Positions 16,737-25,012 of a stretch of DNA of 64,000 nucleotides are shown here, in pieces. The notes beneath the pieces are model-generated. The model saw only the letters and a program-made list of their open reading frames with translations, was not told the origin of the DNA and ran no database searches. The position numbers and the translations under genes are program-made. Every line of letters starts with the position of its first letter. Positions within the stretch are counted from its first letter, which is position 1. Origin of the DNA: Azospirillum sp. 412522 (lineage in GTDB: Bacteria; Pseudomonadota; Alphaproteobacteria; Azospirillales; Azospirillaceae). The stretch is from positions 95,006-159,005 of the forward strand of contig NZ_RWIJ01000009.1 of the NCBI RefSeq assembly GCF_019805165.1, in the 5' to 3' direction.

Positions 16737-17537
16737 GTGAGACTCTTCCGGACCCTCGCCGCCGCCGTGGCGGTCTGCGCCACCGTCGCGCTCTCCGCCG
16801 CCCTGCCGTCCGCCGCCAAGGCGGATGCCCTGCAGAACGTGCTGTCGGCCGGCAAGCTGCGCGTCGGCGTTCTGATGGATGCGGCCCCCTGGGGCTTCAA
16901 GGACGCCAAGGGCGAGGCCGCCGGCCTCGACATCGATCTGGCGAAGCTGATGGCCGCCGACATGGGCGTGAAGCTGGATCTGGTCCAGGTGACCGGCGCC
17001 AACCGCATTCCCAGCCTGCTCGCCAACAAGGTGGACGTGCTGATCGCCGCCGCCGGCGCCACGCCGGAGCGCGCCCAGCAGGTGACCTTCACCCAGCCCT
17101 ACGCCGCGGTCAATCTCGGCGTCTACGGGCCGAAGTCGATGGCGAACGCCAGCGATCCCGACGGGCTGAAAGGGCACAGCATCGGCGTCGCCAAGGGCTC
17201 GACGCTCGACATCTGGCTGACCGACAACGCCCCCGGCGCCAAGGTGGTGCGCTTCGAGGACACCCCCGGCGCCATCGCCGCCTATCTGGCCGGGCAGGTC
17301 GAGACCTTCGCCGAGAACAGCGCCATCGCGCTGAAGGTCGCGCAGGACAATCCCGGCAAGGAGGTCGAGCAGAAGTTCCTGATCCGCCAGTCGCCGGCCC
17401 ATGTGGCCGTCCGCCATGGTGAGCAGGACTTGGTCAACTGGATCAACACCTTCCTGTTCTACAACCGCCTGAACGGCAAGCTGGGCGCCCTGCAGATGAC
17501 GTGGTTCAAGGAAAAGCAGACGCTTCCGCAGATGTAA
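16737..17537 (+). CDS. Amino-acid ABC transporter substrate-binding protein
   Basis: 266-residue periplasmic SBP_bac_3 protein that captures the substrate. Signal peptide at residues 1-30 (ending SAAKA), then LRVGVLMDAAPWGFKDAKGEAAGLDIDLAKLMA, the canonical first lobe of the family, with NRIPSLLANKVDVLIA further on. The start is GTG with AGGAG 8 nt upstream. The ligand is not predictable, but context points to a D- or modified amino acid. Confidence 0.9.
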   Translation: MRLFRTLAAAVAVCATVALSAALPSAAKADALQNVLSAGKLRVGVLMDAAPWGFKDAKGEAAGLDIDLAKLMAADMGVKLDLVQVTGANRIPSLLANKVDVLIAAAGATPERAQQVTFTQPYAAVNLGVYGPKSMANASDPDGLKGHSIGVAKGSTLDIWLTDNAPGAKVVRFEDTPGAIAAYLAGQVETFAENSAIALKVAQDNPGKEVEQKFLIRQSPAHVAVRHGEQDLVNWINTFLFYNRLNGKLGALQMTWFKEKQTLPQM

Positions 17538-17570
17538 CCCGCCGTTCGGCATCCAAGAAAGGTTTTTCCG

Positions 17571-17915
17571 ATGATCACGAGATTCCAGGTCGGTTCGCGC
17601 ATGAGCCAGGCCGTCGTCTGCCAGGGCATGGTCCACATCGCGGGTCAGGTCGCCAACAACCGCACCGGCTCCATCGCCGAGCAGACCCGCGACGTGCTGG
17701 CCAAGATCGACGCCCTGCTGGCGGAGGCCGGCAGCGACAAGTCCAAGCTGGTCGCCGTCAACGTCTTCCTGCCGCACATCACCGACTTCGACGCCATGAA
17801 CGAGGTCTACGACGCCTGGATCGATCCGGCCAACCCGCCGGCCCGCGCCTGCACCGAGGCGCGGCTGGCCGATCCCGACCTGCGCGTCGAGATGACGGCG
17901 CTCGCCGCCCTGTAA
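17571..17915 (+). CDS. RidA-family enamine/imine deaminase
   Basis: 114 residues. RidA proteins hydrolyse reactive enamine/imine intermediates released by PLP enzymes, which fits the aldolase-like gene of this operon. YjgF-type landmarks: VCQGMVHIAGQVANN, QTRDVLAKIDALLAEAGSDKSKLVAVNVFL and the ligand-binding Arg with acidic residue in NPPARACTEARLADPDLRVEM. Confidence 0.9.
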   Translation: MITRFQVGSRMSQAVVCQGMVHIAGQVANNRTGSIAEQTRDVLAKIDALLAEAGSDKSKLVAVNVFLPHITDFDAMNEVYDAWIDPANPPARACTEARLADPDLRVEMTALAAL

Positions 17916-17991
17916 GCGGGCTTCTCCGGCGAACCGGAGGAGGCGCGGGGCAACCGCTGCCCTGACGCCCCTCCGCCAGAAGGTTTTTGGA

Positions 17992-19026
17992 ATGCACACT
18001 GGCCTCTACCACGCGCTCGATTTCGTCGCCGACGGCAAGTCGCTGGATTTCCTCAGCATCCCGTTCTCGGTGGACCGCTCCCCCTATTACCAGGTGAAGG
18101 TCCCGGTCTGCCGCGTGCGCAACGGGACTGGGCCGCGCGTGCTGCTGATGGCGGGCAACCACGGCGACGAGTATGAAGGCGAACTGCTGCTGGGCCGGCT
18201 GTTCCGCCGCCTCGATCCGTCGCGCATCCGCGGCGAGGTGACGATCCTGCCGGCCGCCAACGCGCCGGCGGTGATGGCGGCGCGGCGCCGCTCGCCGCTG
18301 GACGAGGGCAACCTCAACCGCGCCTTCCCCGGCGACCCCGCCGGCACCCCGACCTTCCGGCTGGCGCACTTCCTCGAACACGAGCTGTTCCCGCGCCATG
18401 ACGTGGTGTTCGACATCCATTCCGGCGGCACCTCGATGGCCCACCTGCCCTGCGCCCTGATCGAACGGCAGGGCACGCCCGACCGGCTCGGCCGGGCGCT
18501 GGAGCTGATGCGGGCGCTCGGCATGCCCTACGGCTTCGTGGCGGAGAACGGGGCGACGGCGCCGACCTCGATGGCCGCCGCCGCGCGGGCCGGCGTCATC
18601 GGCATCAGCGGCGAGTTCGGCGGCGGCGGCACGGTCACGCCGGAAACCATGGCCTACACCGCCCGCGCCATCGACAACCTGCTGATCGCCGTCGGGTTGA
18701 CCGACGCGCCGGTTCTCTCGGTTCCGACGCCGGTTCCGGCGCCGATGCAACTGCTTCAGCTTGACAGCCACCGGCAGGCGATCTACGCGCTGCGGCGCGG
18801 CTGGTTCGAACCGGCGGTCGATGTCGGGGCGCGGGTCGCCGCCGGCGATCTGGCCGGCTGGTTCCACGACCTGACGCGGCTCGACCAGCCGGAGGAGGAG
18901 TTGCGCTTCCAGGAGGCCGGCATCGTCATCTCGCGGCGCCTGCACAGCGACAGCGAGGCCGGCGACTGCCTGATCCAGGTGGCGCGTCCGGTGGAGGAGG
19001 CGGGCATCCTGGCGCGCGCGGCCTGA
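17992..19026 (+). CDS. Succinylglutamate desuccinylase/aspartoacylase-type deacylase, DoeB-like
   Basis: 344-residue zinc carboxypeptidase-fold amidohydrolase that removes an acyl group from an N-acyl amino acid. Zinc ligands are visible in GNHGDEYEGE (His, Glu; about residues 57-66) and DIHSGG (His; about 140); GEFGGGG holds the catalytic Glu near residue 205. Overall similar to DoeB, the N-acetyl-diaminobutyrate deacetylase of ectoine breakdown, but no ectoine hydrolase or other doe gene is nearby, so the substrate here is probably different. AAGG ribosome site 8 nt before ATG. Confidence 0.8.
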   Translation: MHTGLYHALDFVADGKSLDFLSIPFSVDRSPYYQVKVPVCRVRNGTGPRVLLMAGNHGDEYEGELLLGRLFRRLDPSRIRGEVTILPAANAPAVMAARRRSPLDEGNLNRAFPGDPAGTPTFRLAHFLEHELFPRHDVVFDIHSGGTSMAHLPCALIERQGTPDRLGRALELMRALGMPYGFVAENGATAPTSMAAAARAGVIGISGEFGGGGTVTPETMAYTARAIDNLLIAVGLTDAPVLSVPTPVPAPMQLLQLDSHRQAIYALRRGWFEPAVDVGARVAAGDLAGWFHDLTRLDQPEEELRFQEAGIVISRRLHSDSEAGDCLIQVARPVEEAGILARAA

Positions 19027-19057
19027 CCGCGGGTCATCGTATGGAAAGGCGGACGGC

Positions 19058-20164
19058 ATGAGTGAGAGCAGCGCGGCGAAGCGCCCGCCGACCATCGACG
19101 ACGTCCTACGCCTCCGGGCGGCGGAACCGGTGGCGTCGGCGGACGGGGAAGCAGACGGGGAAGCGGCCGAAGGGGCGGCTCCGACGCGCATCGTCGAGAT
19201 CGCCCGGCTCGCCGGGGTCTCGCCGATCACCGTCTCGCGCGCCCTGCGCCAGCCGGAGAAGGTGGCCGAGGCCAAGCGCCGCAAGATCCTGGAGATCGTC
19301 GAGCGCACCGGCTACGCCACCAACCCCCATGCCCGCGCGCTGCGGTCGGGCCAGTCGAACATCGTCGCCGCCTTCGTCTCCAACCTCCAGAGCCAGCAGT
19401 TCTGCCTCGCCGTGCAGGGCTGCGGCGAGGTGCTGGAGCCGCAGGGCTACCAGCTGATGATCGGGCAGACCTCCTACTCCTACGCCAAGGAGACGACGAT
19501 GATCCAGTCGCTGCGCGAGATGCGGCCGGCGGCGGTCATGTTCACCGGCGTCATCGAGATCGAGGAGAACCGGCGGGCGTTGCGGGCGCTCGGCATTCCG
19601 ATCATGGAGACCTGGGCCTATCCCCGCGACCCGATCAACATGCTGGTCGGCTTCTCGAACATCGACGGCGGGCGCATGGCGGCCGAGCATTTCGCCGGCC
19701 GGGGCCATCGCCGCGTCGCCTTCATCGGCCGCCGCAGCGGTCGCGGCGCCCTTCGCCTCACCGGCTTCCGCGAGGGCGCCCGTGCCGCCGGGCTCGACAT
19801 CGTCGCCGAGCTGTCGGTCGACAGGGTCACCAGCATGGTCGACGGCCGTCGCGCGCTCGCCGAGCTGCTGTCCCGCAACGCGGCGGTCGAGGCGGTGTTC
19901 TGCGCCAACGACCTGCTGGCGACCGGCGCGCTGCTGGAGGCGCGCCGGCTGGGCATGCGCCTGCCCGACGACATCGCCATCCTGGGGTTCGGCCACAATG
20001 ACGTGGCCGAGGAGCTGCCGCCCGGCCTCACCACCATCGGCATCGACAGCCGCGACCTCGGCCGGCAAGCCGGATCGATGATCCTGCAGCGGATGCGCGG
20101 AGAAATGCCGCCGGAGCCGATCCGTGCCGTCGAGCTGACACTGACCCGTCGCGGAAGCGGCTGA
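19058..20164 (+). CDS. LacI-family repressor of the amino-acid catabolic operon
   Basis: 368 residues. The HTH IVEIARLAGVSPITVSRALR begins only at about residue 45, with hinge NPHARALRSG, after an unusual acidic, Ala-rich N-terminal extension of 40 residues. The periplasmic-binding-protein-like effector domain follows (FVSNLQSQQFCLAVQGCGEVL ... CANDLLATGALLEA ... GFGHNDVAEELPPGLTTI), close to GntR/LacI sugar-acid regulators in layout. As the last gene of the operon it would be autoregulated. Its likely operators are at 13215-13228 and 13248-13261. Confidence 0.85.
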   Translation: MSESSAAKRPPTIDDVLRLRAAEPVASADGEADGEAAEGAAPTRIVEIARLAGVSPITVSRALRQPEKVAEAKRRKILEIVERTGYATNPHARALRSGQSNIVAAFVSNLQSQQFCLAVQGCGEVLEPQGYQLMIGQTSYSYAKETTMIQSLREMRPAAVMFTGVIEIEENRRALRALGIPIMETWAYPRDPINMLVGFSNIDGGRMAAEHFAGRGHRRVAFIGRRSGRGALRLTGFREGARAAGLDIVAELSVDRVTSMVDGRRALAELLSRNAAVEAVFCANDLLATGALLEARRLGMRLPDDIAILGFGHNDVAEELPPGLTTIGIDSRDLGRQAGSMILQRMRGEMPPEPIRAVELTLTRRGSG

Positions 20165-20441
20165 GACGGTTCTGCCAGCCTGCGCGCGGCCGGTCCGGCA
20201 AGGTCGGGCAGGGTGGGGCCGACTTCCTGATGGGAAAGCAGGTGGAGGACGTCCCGGGCGTCGACCCCGCCAATCCCGCCAGCATCATCGGACGGCCGAT
20301 CGGACCGTCTGCAATTCCCATCAATCTCCCGAATTCAGCCGAACGCGCCAGTCCTGGCCATTCGCGCCCAAGCAGGAGCGAGCGTCGCGGCCCATCTGTC
20401 TGCCCTGCCTGTCATCGAATCGGAATGATCGGACCACGCTT

Positions 20442-21050
20442 ATGGAAGCTCTGAACCAACACCTGTTCCTCCTGCTGAACGCTCCGTCCGATCCCCCGGC
20501 CGGCCTTCTTCTGCTGGCCCGCTTCCTGGCGGACGACGTGGTGGTGCTGGTTGCGGCTCTGGTCGCGGCACTGTGGGTGTGGGCACGAAACAATGGACGC
20601 GCCGCCCTGGTTGGCGCCGGCTGCGCCCTGTTGATGGCGGCGCTGTTCAACGCGGCGATTGGCGCCCTCTGGCATCATCCACGTCCCTTCATGATCGGAT
20701 TGGGACATCAGCTGATCCCGCACGCCGCAAATTCATCCTTCCCCAGCGACCACGCGACCTTCATGTGGACGATCGCGATCAGCCTGCTGCTGCGAGGGGC
20801 CTGGCAGCGGCTGGGATGGGGAATGATGGCCTTCGGGATGGGCGTCGCGTGGGCGCGCATCTATCTCGGCGTCCACTTCCCCTTGGACATGGCGGGCGCG
20901 CTCTTGATCTCCGCCACCGCATCCCTGTTGGTCTTTTCAGCGCGCCCCTTTGTTGATCGGGTGCTGGCGCCGGCCATCGTCCGGCTTTACGAGGGAGCCG
21001 TGCGGCTGCTGCATCTCCCCGCCGCTCTGTTCCCGCTGGACCGCAAGTGA
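20442..21050 (+). CDS. PAP2 phosphatase, BcrC-like undecaprenyl-diphosphatase
   Basis: 202-residue membrane phosphatase that probably recycles undecaprenyl diphosphate for cell-wall synthesis and can confer bacitracin tolerance. The three catalytic signatures are intact: WHHPRPF (about residue 76), SSFPSDHATF (about 97) and ARIYLGVHFPLDM (about 140), between five or six hydrophobic helices. The preceding 277 bases (20165-20441) hold no recognised feature. Confidence 0.85.
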   Translation: MEALNQHLFLLLNAPSDPPAGLLLLARFLADDVVVLVAALVAALWVWARNNGRAALVGAGCALLMAALFNAAIGALWHHPRPFMIGLGHQLIPHAANSSFPSDHATFMWTIAISLLLRGAWQRLGWGMMAFGMGVAWARIYLGVHFPLDMAGALLISATASLLVFSARPFVDRVLAPAIVRLYEGAVRLLHLPAALFPLDRK

Positions 21051-21137
21051 GGGCATGGCGGGATTTACCGGCGTGGAGCGGGCTCTCCCGCGATCGGCGG
21101 TTGGAAAGGCCCCCCCTCAGGGCCGAGCGTGATCCGC

Positions 21138-21170
21138 CGACAGGTCTTTGACAGCTGCGGCCTTTACTGT
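21138..21170 (+). promoter_or_regulatory. Cit-regulon direct repeat, site 1 (upstream of small protein and response regulator)
   Basis: CGACAG (21138-21143) and TGACAG (21149-21154) are spaced 11 bp apart; TACTGT (21165-21170) lies exactly 10 nt after the second copy and could be a -10. Same geometry as the sites before maeB, citC and the citrate transporter, with one mismatch in the first half. Suggests autoregulation of the two-component genes. Confidence 0.5.
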
Positions 21171-21273
21171 GACGTCCGGCCCGATATCGGTGGACCGGCT
21201 GGTCCGGGATCCGATCATCGGCGGTCGTCGGCGCCATCGGGCGGCCGGCCTTCTCCACAATCGAGGTGGTATC

Positions 21274-21480
21274 ATGGTTGGGTTCGGCACCGTGGTGACT
21301 GGCGATATGGTGTTCGACCGGGCGGTTGAAGTTCTCGGCACGGCCGAGCGAGCCGCGGAGTGGATGGGCTGCAAGGACAGCGGGCTCGGTTTCAAGCCGG
21401 ACGATCTGGTCAAGACCGATGAGGGGACGGCCCGGGTCCTGCACTGCCTGCGCAGGCTCGAACTGGAGCAGCCTGTCTGA
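21274..21480 (+). CDS. Small ParS/MbcA-like (DUF2384) toxin-binding domain protein
   Basis: 68 residues from an ATG with GAGGTGG 4 nt upstream; a longer in-frame start at 21148 exists but has no support. FDRAVEVLGTAERAAEWMG, then LGFKPDDLVKTDEGTARVLHCLRRLE matches the C-terminal domain of Xre/MbcA/ParS antitoxins (antitoxin ends usually read RTPLDLLDTxEGAxxVxxxLxRI). The DNA-binding half is missing and no RES-type toxin follows. It sits between the putative regulator-bound promoter and the response regulator gene, so it could be a modulator of that system. Function unproven. Confidence 0.6.
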   Translation: MVGFGTVVTGDMVFDRAVEVLGTAERAAEWMGCKDSGLGFKPDDLVKTDEGTARVLHCLRRLELEQPV

Positions 21481-21665
21481 GCGCCCTGTCTGAAAGGGTG
21501 GCCCGCGCCGGCGGTCCGCTGCGATAAATGGTCGCTCCTGTCGGGTTGGCCGCCGTGCTTGACCCAGGGCAGGGCGGCGGCCCGTCATTTTTCATACTGT
21601 CCCGAGCAGCGGTTTCCCTGGCGGACGCATTGCCAAGGGTGGTTCTGCCGACGGAGGCGGGTAGC

Positions 21666-22340
21666 ATGCGCATATTGGTCGTGGAGGACACCGAGGATCT
21701 CGCCGATGCCATCATCCAGCGGCTGCGCAGGCATGGCTATGCCATCGATTGGGCCGCCGACGGCTACCAGGCGGAGGAACTGCTGGCAGGCGAGGACTAT
21801 CAGCTCGTCATCCTCGACCTGATGCTGCCGGGTCCGGACGGGCAGACGCTGTTGCGGCGGCTGCGCCGCAAGGGCGATCAGACGCCGGTTCTCGTGGTCA
21901 CCGCCCGGTCGCGCGTCGACACCAAGGTGGATGCGCTCGACCTCGGCGCCGACGACTATGTCGTCAAGCCCTTCGATTTCCGCGAGCTGGAGGCGCGCTG
22001 CCGCGCCCTGCTGCGCCGCCATCACGGTATCGCCGCGTCCGAACAGGTCTTCGGCAATCTGGTCTTCGACACCGCGACCAAGAAGGTGACGATCGAGGCG
22101 CAGGCGGTGGATCTCAGCGCGCGGGAGTTCCGCCTGCTGGAGTTGTTCCTGTCGAACCTGAACCGGGTGATGGCCAAGGACACGCTGATCGACCGGCTGT
22201 GCAGCCTCGACCAGCCGGTGGCGCCCAACGCCATCGAACTCTATGTCTCCCGTCTCCGCCGCAAGCTGGAGCATGCGTCCGTGGTGATCCGCACCGTGCA
22301 TGGCCAGGGCTATGTGGCGGAACAGCAAGTTGCCCCCTGA
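21666..22340 (+). CDS. OmpR-family response regulator, TctD-like
   Basis: 224 residues. Receiver domain 1-115 with acidic pocket (VVEDTED), phospho-Asp in LVILDLMLPG (about residue 51), Thr in VVTARSR and Lys in DYVVKPFD; winged-helix domain at about 130-220 (LSAREFRLLELFLSN ... NAIELYVSRLRRKLEH ... VHGQGYV). The ATG at 21666 has GGAGG 8 nt upstream. Most like TctD/QseB regulators of tricarboxylate uptake. Overlaps the kinase gene. Likely binds the 11-bp-spaced repeats before maeB, citC and citS-like genes, since OmpR-type proteins bind such direct repeats. Confidence 0.9.
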   Translation: MRILVVEDTEDLADAIIQRLRRHGYAIDWAADGYQAEELLAGEDYQLVILDLMLPGPDGQTLLRRLRRKGDQTPVLVVTARSRVDTKVDALDLGADDYVVKPFDFRELEARCRALLRRHHGIAASEQVFGNLVFDTATKKVTIEAQAVDLSAREFRLLELFLSNLNRVMAKDTLIDRLCSLDQPVAPNAIELYVSRLRRKLEHASVVIRTVHGQGYVAEQQVAP

Positions 22341-24888
22341 CGGCAGGACCACGGGGTCGCTGCAGCGGCGGCTGATGGTCCGGCTGGTGGCCGTGCTGGG
22401 ACTGGTGGCCGGATGCCTGTTCCTGCTGATCCGCAGCGACGCGCGCCAGGCCGCCGACGGTGCCTATGATCAGCTTCTGCTCGCCTCGGCGCTTGCCATC
22501 GCCGATGCCGTGCGTGTGGAGGAGGGGGCCGTGGTGGTCGATCTCCCCTACTCCTCGCTCGGCATCCTCTCCATGGCCCGGCGCGACCGCGCCTTCTACA
22601 AGGTGCTGGACGCCGATGGCGGCCCGGTCATCGGCTACCAGGACCTGCCCGGCGCCGCGCGGCGCGACGACGTCGCCGGCTTCACCGACACCGTCTATCG
22701 CGGGGAGCCGGTGCGCGTCGTCGCCTTGGGGCATCTGATCGTCCAGGCGCGGCGGGCCAACTGGGTGACCATCATCGTCGCCCAGACACGGGAAGAGCGC
22801 GACACCCTGGCGCGCAGCTACTTCATGAACTCGTTCCTGCCGGTGATACTGATGCTGCTGGTGAGCATCGGGCTGGTGTGGTTCGGCGTGCGGCAGGCCC
22901 TGGCGCCGCTGGGGTTCCTGGAGCGGCTGATCCGCGCCCGCCGCCCCAACGACTTCAGCGCCATCGAGGTGTCCGCCCCGGCGGAGGTGCGCCAGCTTCT
23001 GGGGGCCATCAACACGCTGATGGCGCGGCTGCACGGCAATCTGGAATCGACGAAGACCTTCCTGGCCGACATGGCGCACCAGATCCGCACGCCGCTCGCG
23101 GCCCTGCGCTCCCAGGCGGAACTGGCTATGGAAGAGACCGATCCCGCCCGGCTCCAGCGCATCGTCGGCCGCGTCCACCGCAACGCCGTCGAGGCGAGCG
23201 AGCTGACCACCCAGCTCCTCAGCCATGCCATGGTCGTCCACCGCAGCGAGGCGCTGCATCCCGACTTCGTCGACCTGACGCTGCTGGCCCGGCAGGTGGT
23301 GCAGCGCGCCGCCGCCATCGCCGAGGACACCACGCTGCGTATCGAGCAGGAGGGCGAGGACAACATCGCCGTCTGCGGCGACGGGGTGATCCTGCGCGAG
23401 GCGCTGGTCAACCTCGTGGACAACGCCATCAAATATGGCGGCGATGCCGGGGCTGTGGAGGTCCGGCTGCGGCCGGCCAACGGCGAGCGCGGCCCGCTGA
23501 TCGAGGTCGCCGACCGCGGTCCCGGCGTTCCCGACGAGGAAAAGCCCAAGGTGCTGAGCCGCTTCGGCCGCGGCAGCTCCGCCGCCGGCACGGTGGGCAG
23601 CGGGCTGGGCCTCGCCATCGTCGCCGCGGTCGCCGACGGGCATGGCGCCGACTTCTCGCTGATCGACCGATCCGGCGGCGGACTGGTCGCCCGGATGGCC
23701 TTTCCGCTGGATCACCGCTGCCATCCCCGCCAGACCGGCGAGGGGTCGGAGGGCTGCAGCACCGAGGGCCGCAGCGCAGAGGGACGCGCAGAGGGGGGCG
23801 GCCACGACGCATCGGCACGGCGGCCCCGCTGCTGGCTGCCGTCCCTGCTTCTGCTCGTCTCCATGCTGGTGCTCTGGCCCGGGGAAGGCGATGCCAAGCG
23901 TTTCCTCTACGCGGCGCCGGAAAAGGCGACGGCGACCCTCGTCATCGCCTCCACCACCGACCGACCGGTGATGGAGGTGCTGATCCAGGATTTCCAGCAC
24001 CGCAATCCGAGCATCGCCATCCAGTACGACGAGCTGACGGCGGTCGAGCTTTACGACGGCATCGCCCATCCCGGCGAACGGCTGCCCGATCTGGTCATCA
24101 GTTCGTCGGCCGACCTGCAGGTGAAGCTGGTCAATGACGGCTACATGCAGCGCCATGTGTCGCCGGCCACGGCGGCGCTGCCGCGCTGGGCCAACTGGCG
24201 CGACGAGGCGTTCAGCTTCGCCCAGGAACCGGCGGTCATCGTCTACAACCGCGAGCAAGTGCCGGAGGCCGACGTGCCGCGCACCCGCGACGACCTGATC
24301 CGCCTGATCCGCGAGAAGAAGGTTTACGACGGGCGTATCGTCACCTACGACATCGCCCAGAGCGGCATCGGCTATCTGCTCGCCACCCAGGATTCGGTGC
24401 TGAACAGCCAGTTCTGGCAGCTGGTGGACGCGATGGCGGACCGGCACATGGACCAGCATTGCTGCACGGGCGAGATGCTGGACCAGGTCGAACGCGGCGA
24501 CCGGCTGATCGGCTACAATCTGCTGGGTTCCTACGCCCGGGCGCGGCAGCTGGCGGGTGCGCCCATCGGCATCGTGCTGCCCAGCGACTACACGCTGGTC
24601 ACCTCGCGCGTCGCCTCCATCCCCAAGGGGGCGGCGCTCGCCGGTCTCGGCGGCCTGTTCATCGACTATCTGCTGTCGGATGAAGGGCAGACGCAGATCG
24701 CAAACCGGACGCCCTTCTACGCCATTTCGCCCATGGTGGACGGGCCCTTCTCGGCTGCGCATCTGCTGGCCGAGCTGAACGGCCCGCTCCAGCACACCAC
24801 GCTCAACCCCGGGCTTCTCGTCTTTCTGGACGACAGCAAGCGTGCGCGCTTCCTGCGACAATGGCGCATGATAACCAACCGTGACTGA
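22300..24888 (+). CDS. Sensor histidine kinase fused to a C-terminal periplasmic substrate-binding protein
   Basis: 862 residues. Residues 1-465 form a TctE-type kinase: TM1 about 28-44, periplasmic segment 45-175, TM2 178-196, phospho-His in FLADMAHQIRTPLAALR (His260), ATP-binding boxes NLVDNAIKYG, DRGPGVP and GSGLGLAIV. A 45-residue Gly/Glu/Ser-rich linker leads to a third hydrophobic helix (about 512-529), then an ABC-type binding-protein domain (about 540-862: LVIASTTDRPVMEVLIQDFQ, LPDLVISSSADLQVKLVNDGY, GGLFIDYLLSDEGQ). Topology puts both sensor parts in the periplasm. Between the kinase end (ATG 23695) and the third helix there is no in-frame ATG, GTG or TTG, so the fusion looks real. 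Starts at 22300 or 22312, overlapping the regulator gene. Confidence 0.85.
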   Translation: MARAMWRNSKLPPDGRTTGSLQRRLMVRLVAVLGLVAGCLFLLIRSDARQAADGAYDQLLLASALAIADAVRVEEGAVVVDLPYSSLGILSMARRDRAFYKVLDADGGPVIGYQDLPGAARRDDVAGFTDTVYRGEPVRVVALGHLIVQARRANWVTIIVAQTREERDTLARSYFMNSFLPVILMLLVSIGLVWFGVRQALAPLGFLERLIRARRPNDFSAIEVSAPAEVRQLLGAINTLMARLHGNLESTKTFLADMAHQIRTPLAALRSQAELAMEETDPARLQRIVGRVHRNAVEASELTTQLLSHAMVVHRSEALHPDFVDLTLLARQVVQRAAAIAEDTTLRIEQEGEDNIAVCGDGVILREALVNLVDNAIKYGGDAGAVEVRLRPANGERGPLIEVADRGPGVPDEEKPKVLSRFGRGSSAAGTVGSGLGLAIVAAVADGHGADFSLIDRSGGGLVARMAFPLDHRCHPRQTGEGSEGCSTEGRSAEGRAEGGGHDASARRPRCWLPSLLLLVSMLVLWPGEGDAKRFLYAAPEKATATLVIASTTDRPVMEVLIQDFQHRNPSIAIQYDELTAVELYDGIAHPGERLPDLVISSSADLQVKLVNDGYMQRHVSPATAALPRWANWRDEAFSFAQEPAVIVYNREQVPEADVPRTRDDLIRLIREKKVYDGRIVTYDIAQSGIGYLLATQDSVLNSQFWQLVDAMADRHMDQHCCTGEMLDQVERGDRLIGYNLLGSYARARQLAGAPIGIVLPSDYTLVTSRVASIPKGAALAGLGGLFIDYLLSDEGQTQIANRTPFYAISPMVDGPFSAAHLLAELNGPLQHTTLNPGLLVFLDDSKRARFLRQWRMITNRD

Positions 24889-24918
24889 CAGGCTTCTGAC
24901 AGAAAACGCGCCTATAAC
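24886..24918 (+). promoter_or_regulatory. Cit-regulon direct repeat, site 2 (maeB promoter)
   Basis: TGACAG at 24886-24891 and 24897-24902 (within CTGACAGGCTTCTGACAG), 11-bp period; a good -10, TATAAC, is at 24913-24918, exactly 10 nt after the second copy. The first TGA is also the kinase stop codon. No -35 hexamer at normal spacing, as expected for an activator-dependent promoter. Confidence 0.7.
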
Positions 24919-25012
24919 CCCAAGACTTCGTCAAGAAGCGGACACGCAAGCCGTATAACTGCCCCTCAGGCATCGACAGGCGTCCGCAAGACAATCAATG
25001 TTGGGGAATGCC

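Noticed and set aside
17924..17939. Hairpin CTCCGG-cgaa-CCGGAG between RidA and deacylase genes as terminator
   Set aside because: Only 6-bp arms, no T-tract, and the flanking genes are evidently one operon.
17992..19026. Ectoine degradation (doeB) locus
   Set aside because: The deacylase is DoeB-like but there is no DoeA hydrolase, DoeC/DoeD or ectoine-type transporter nearby, and the operon is headed by a D-threonine-aldolase-like enzyme.
21473..21493. CTGTCTGA direct repeat (13-bp period) at the end of the small ParS-like gene as a further regulator site
   Set aside because: The period is 13 rather than 11 bp, half-sites differ from TGACAG, and no -10 stands at the conserved distance.
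23695..24888. Binding-protein domain as a separate gene
   Set aside because: No in-frame ATG, GTG or TTG lies between the kinase C-terminus (ATG 23695 is inside its last strand) and the hydrophobic helix, and there is no ribosome site; fusion is the simpler reading.
24885..24902. Direct repeats read as PhoB boxes
   Set aside because: Sequence and spacing resemble Pho boxes on the reverse strand, but the orientation relative to the -10 is opposite to known Pho promoters, and all four local copies precede citrate/malate genes next to an OmpR-family regulator. Kept as an alternative to test, not as the call.
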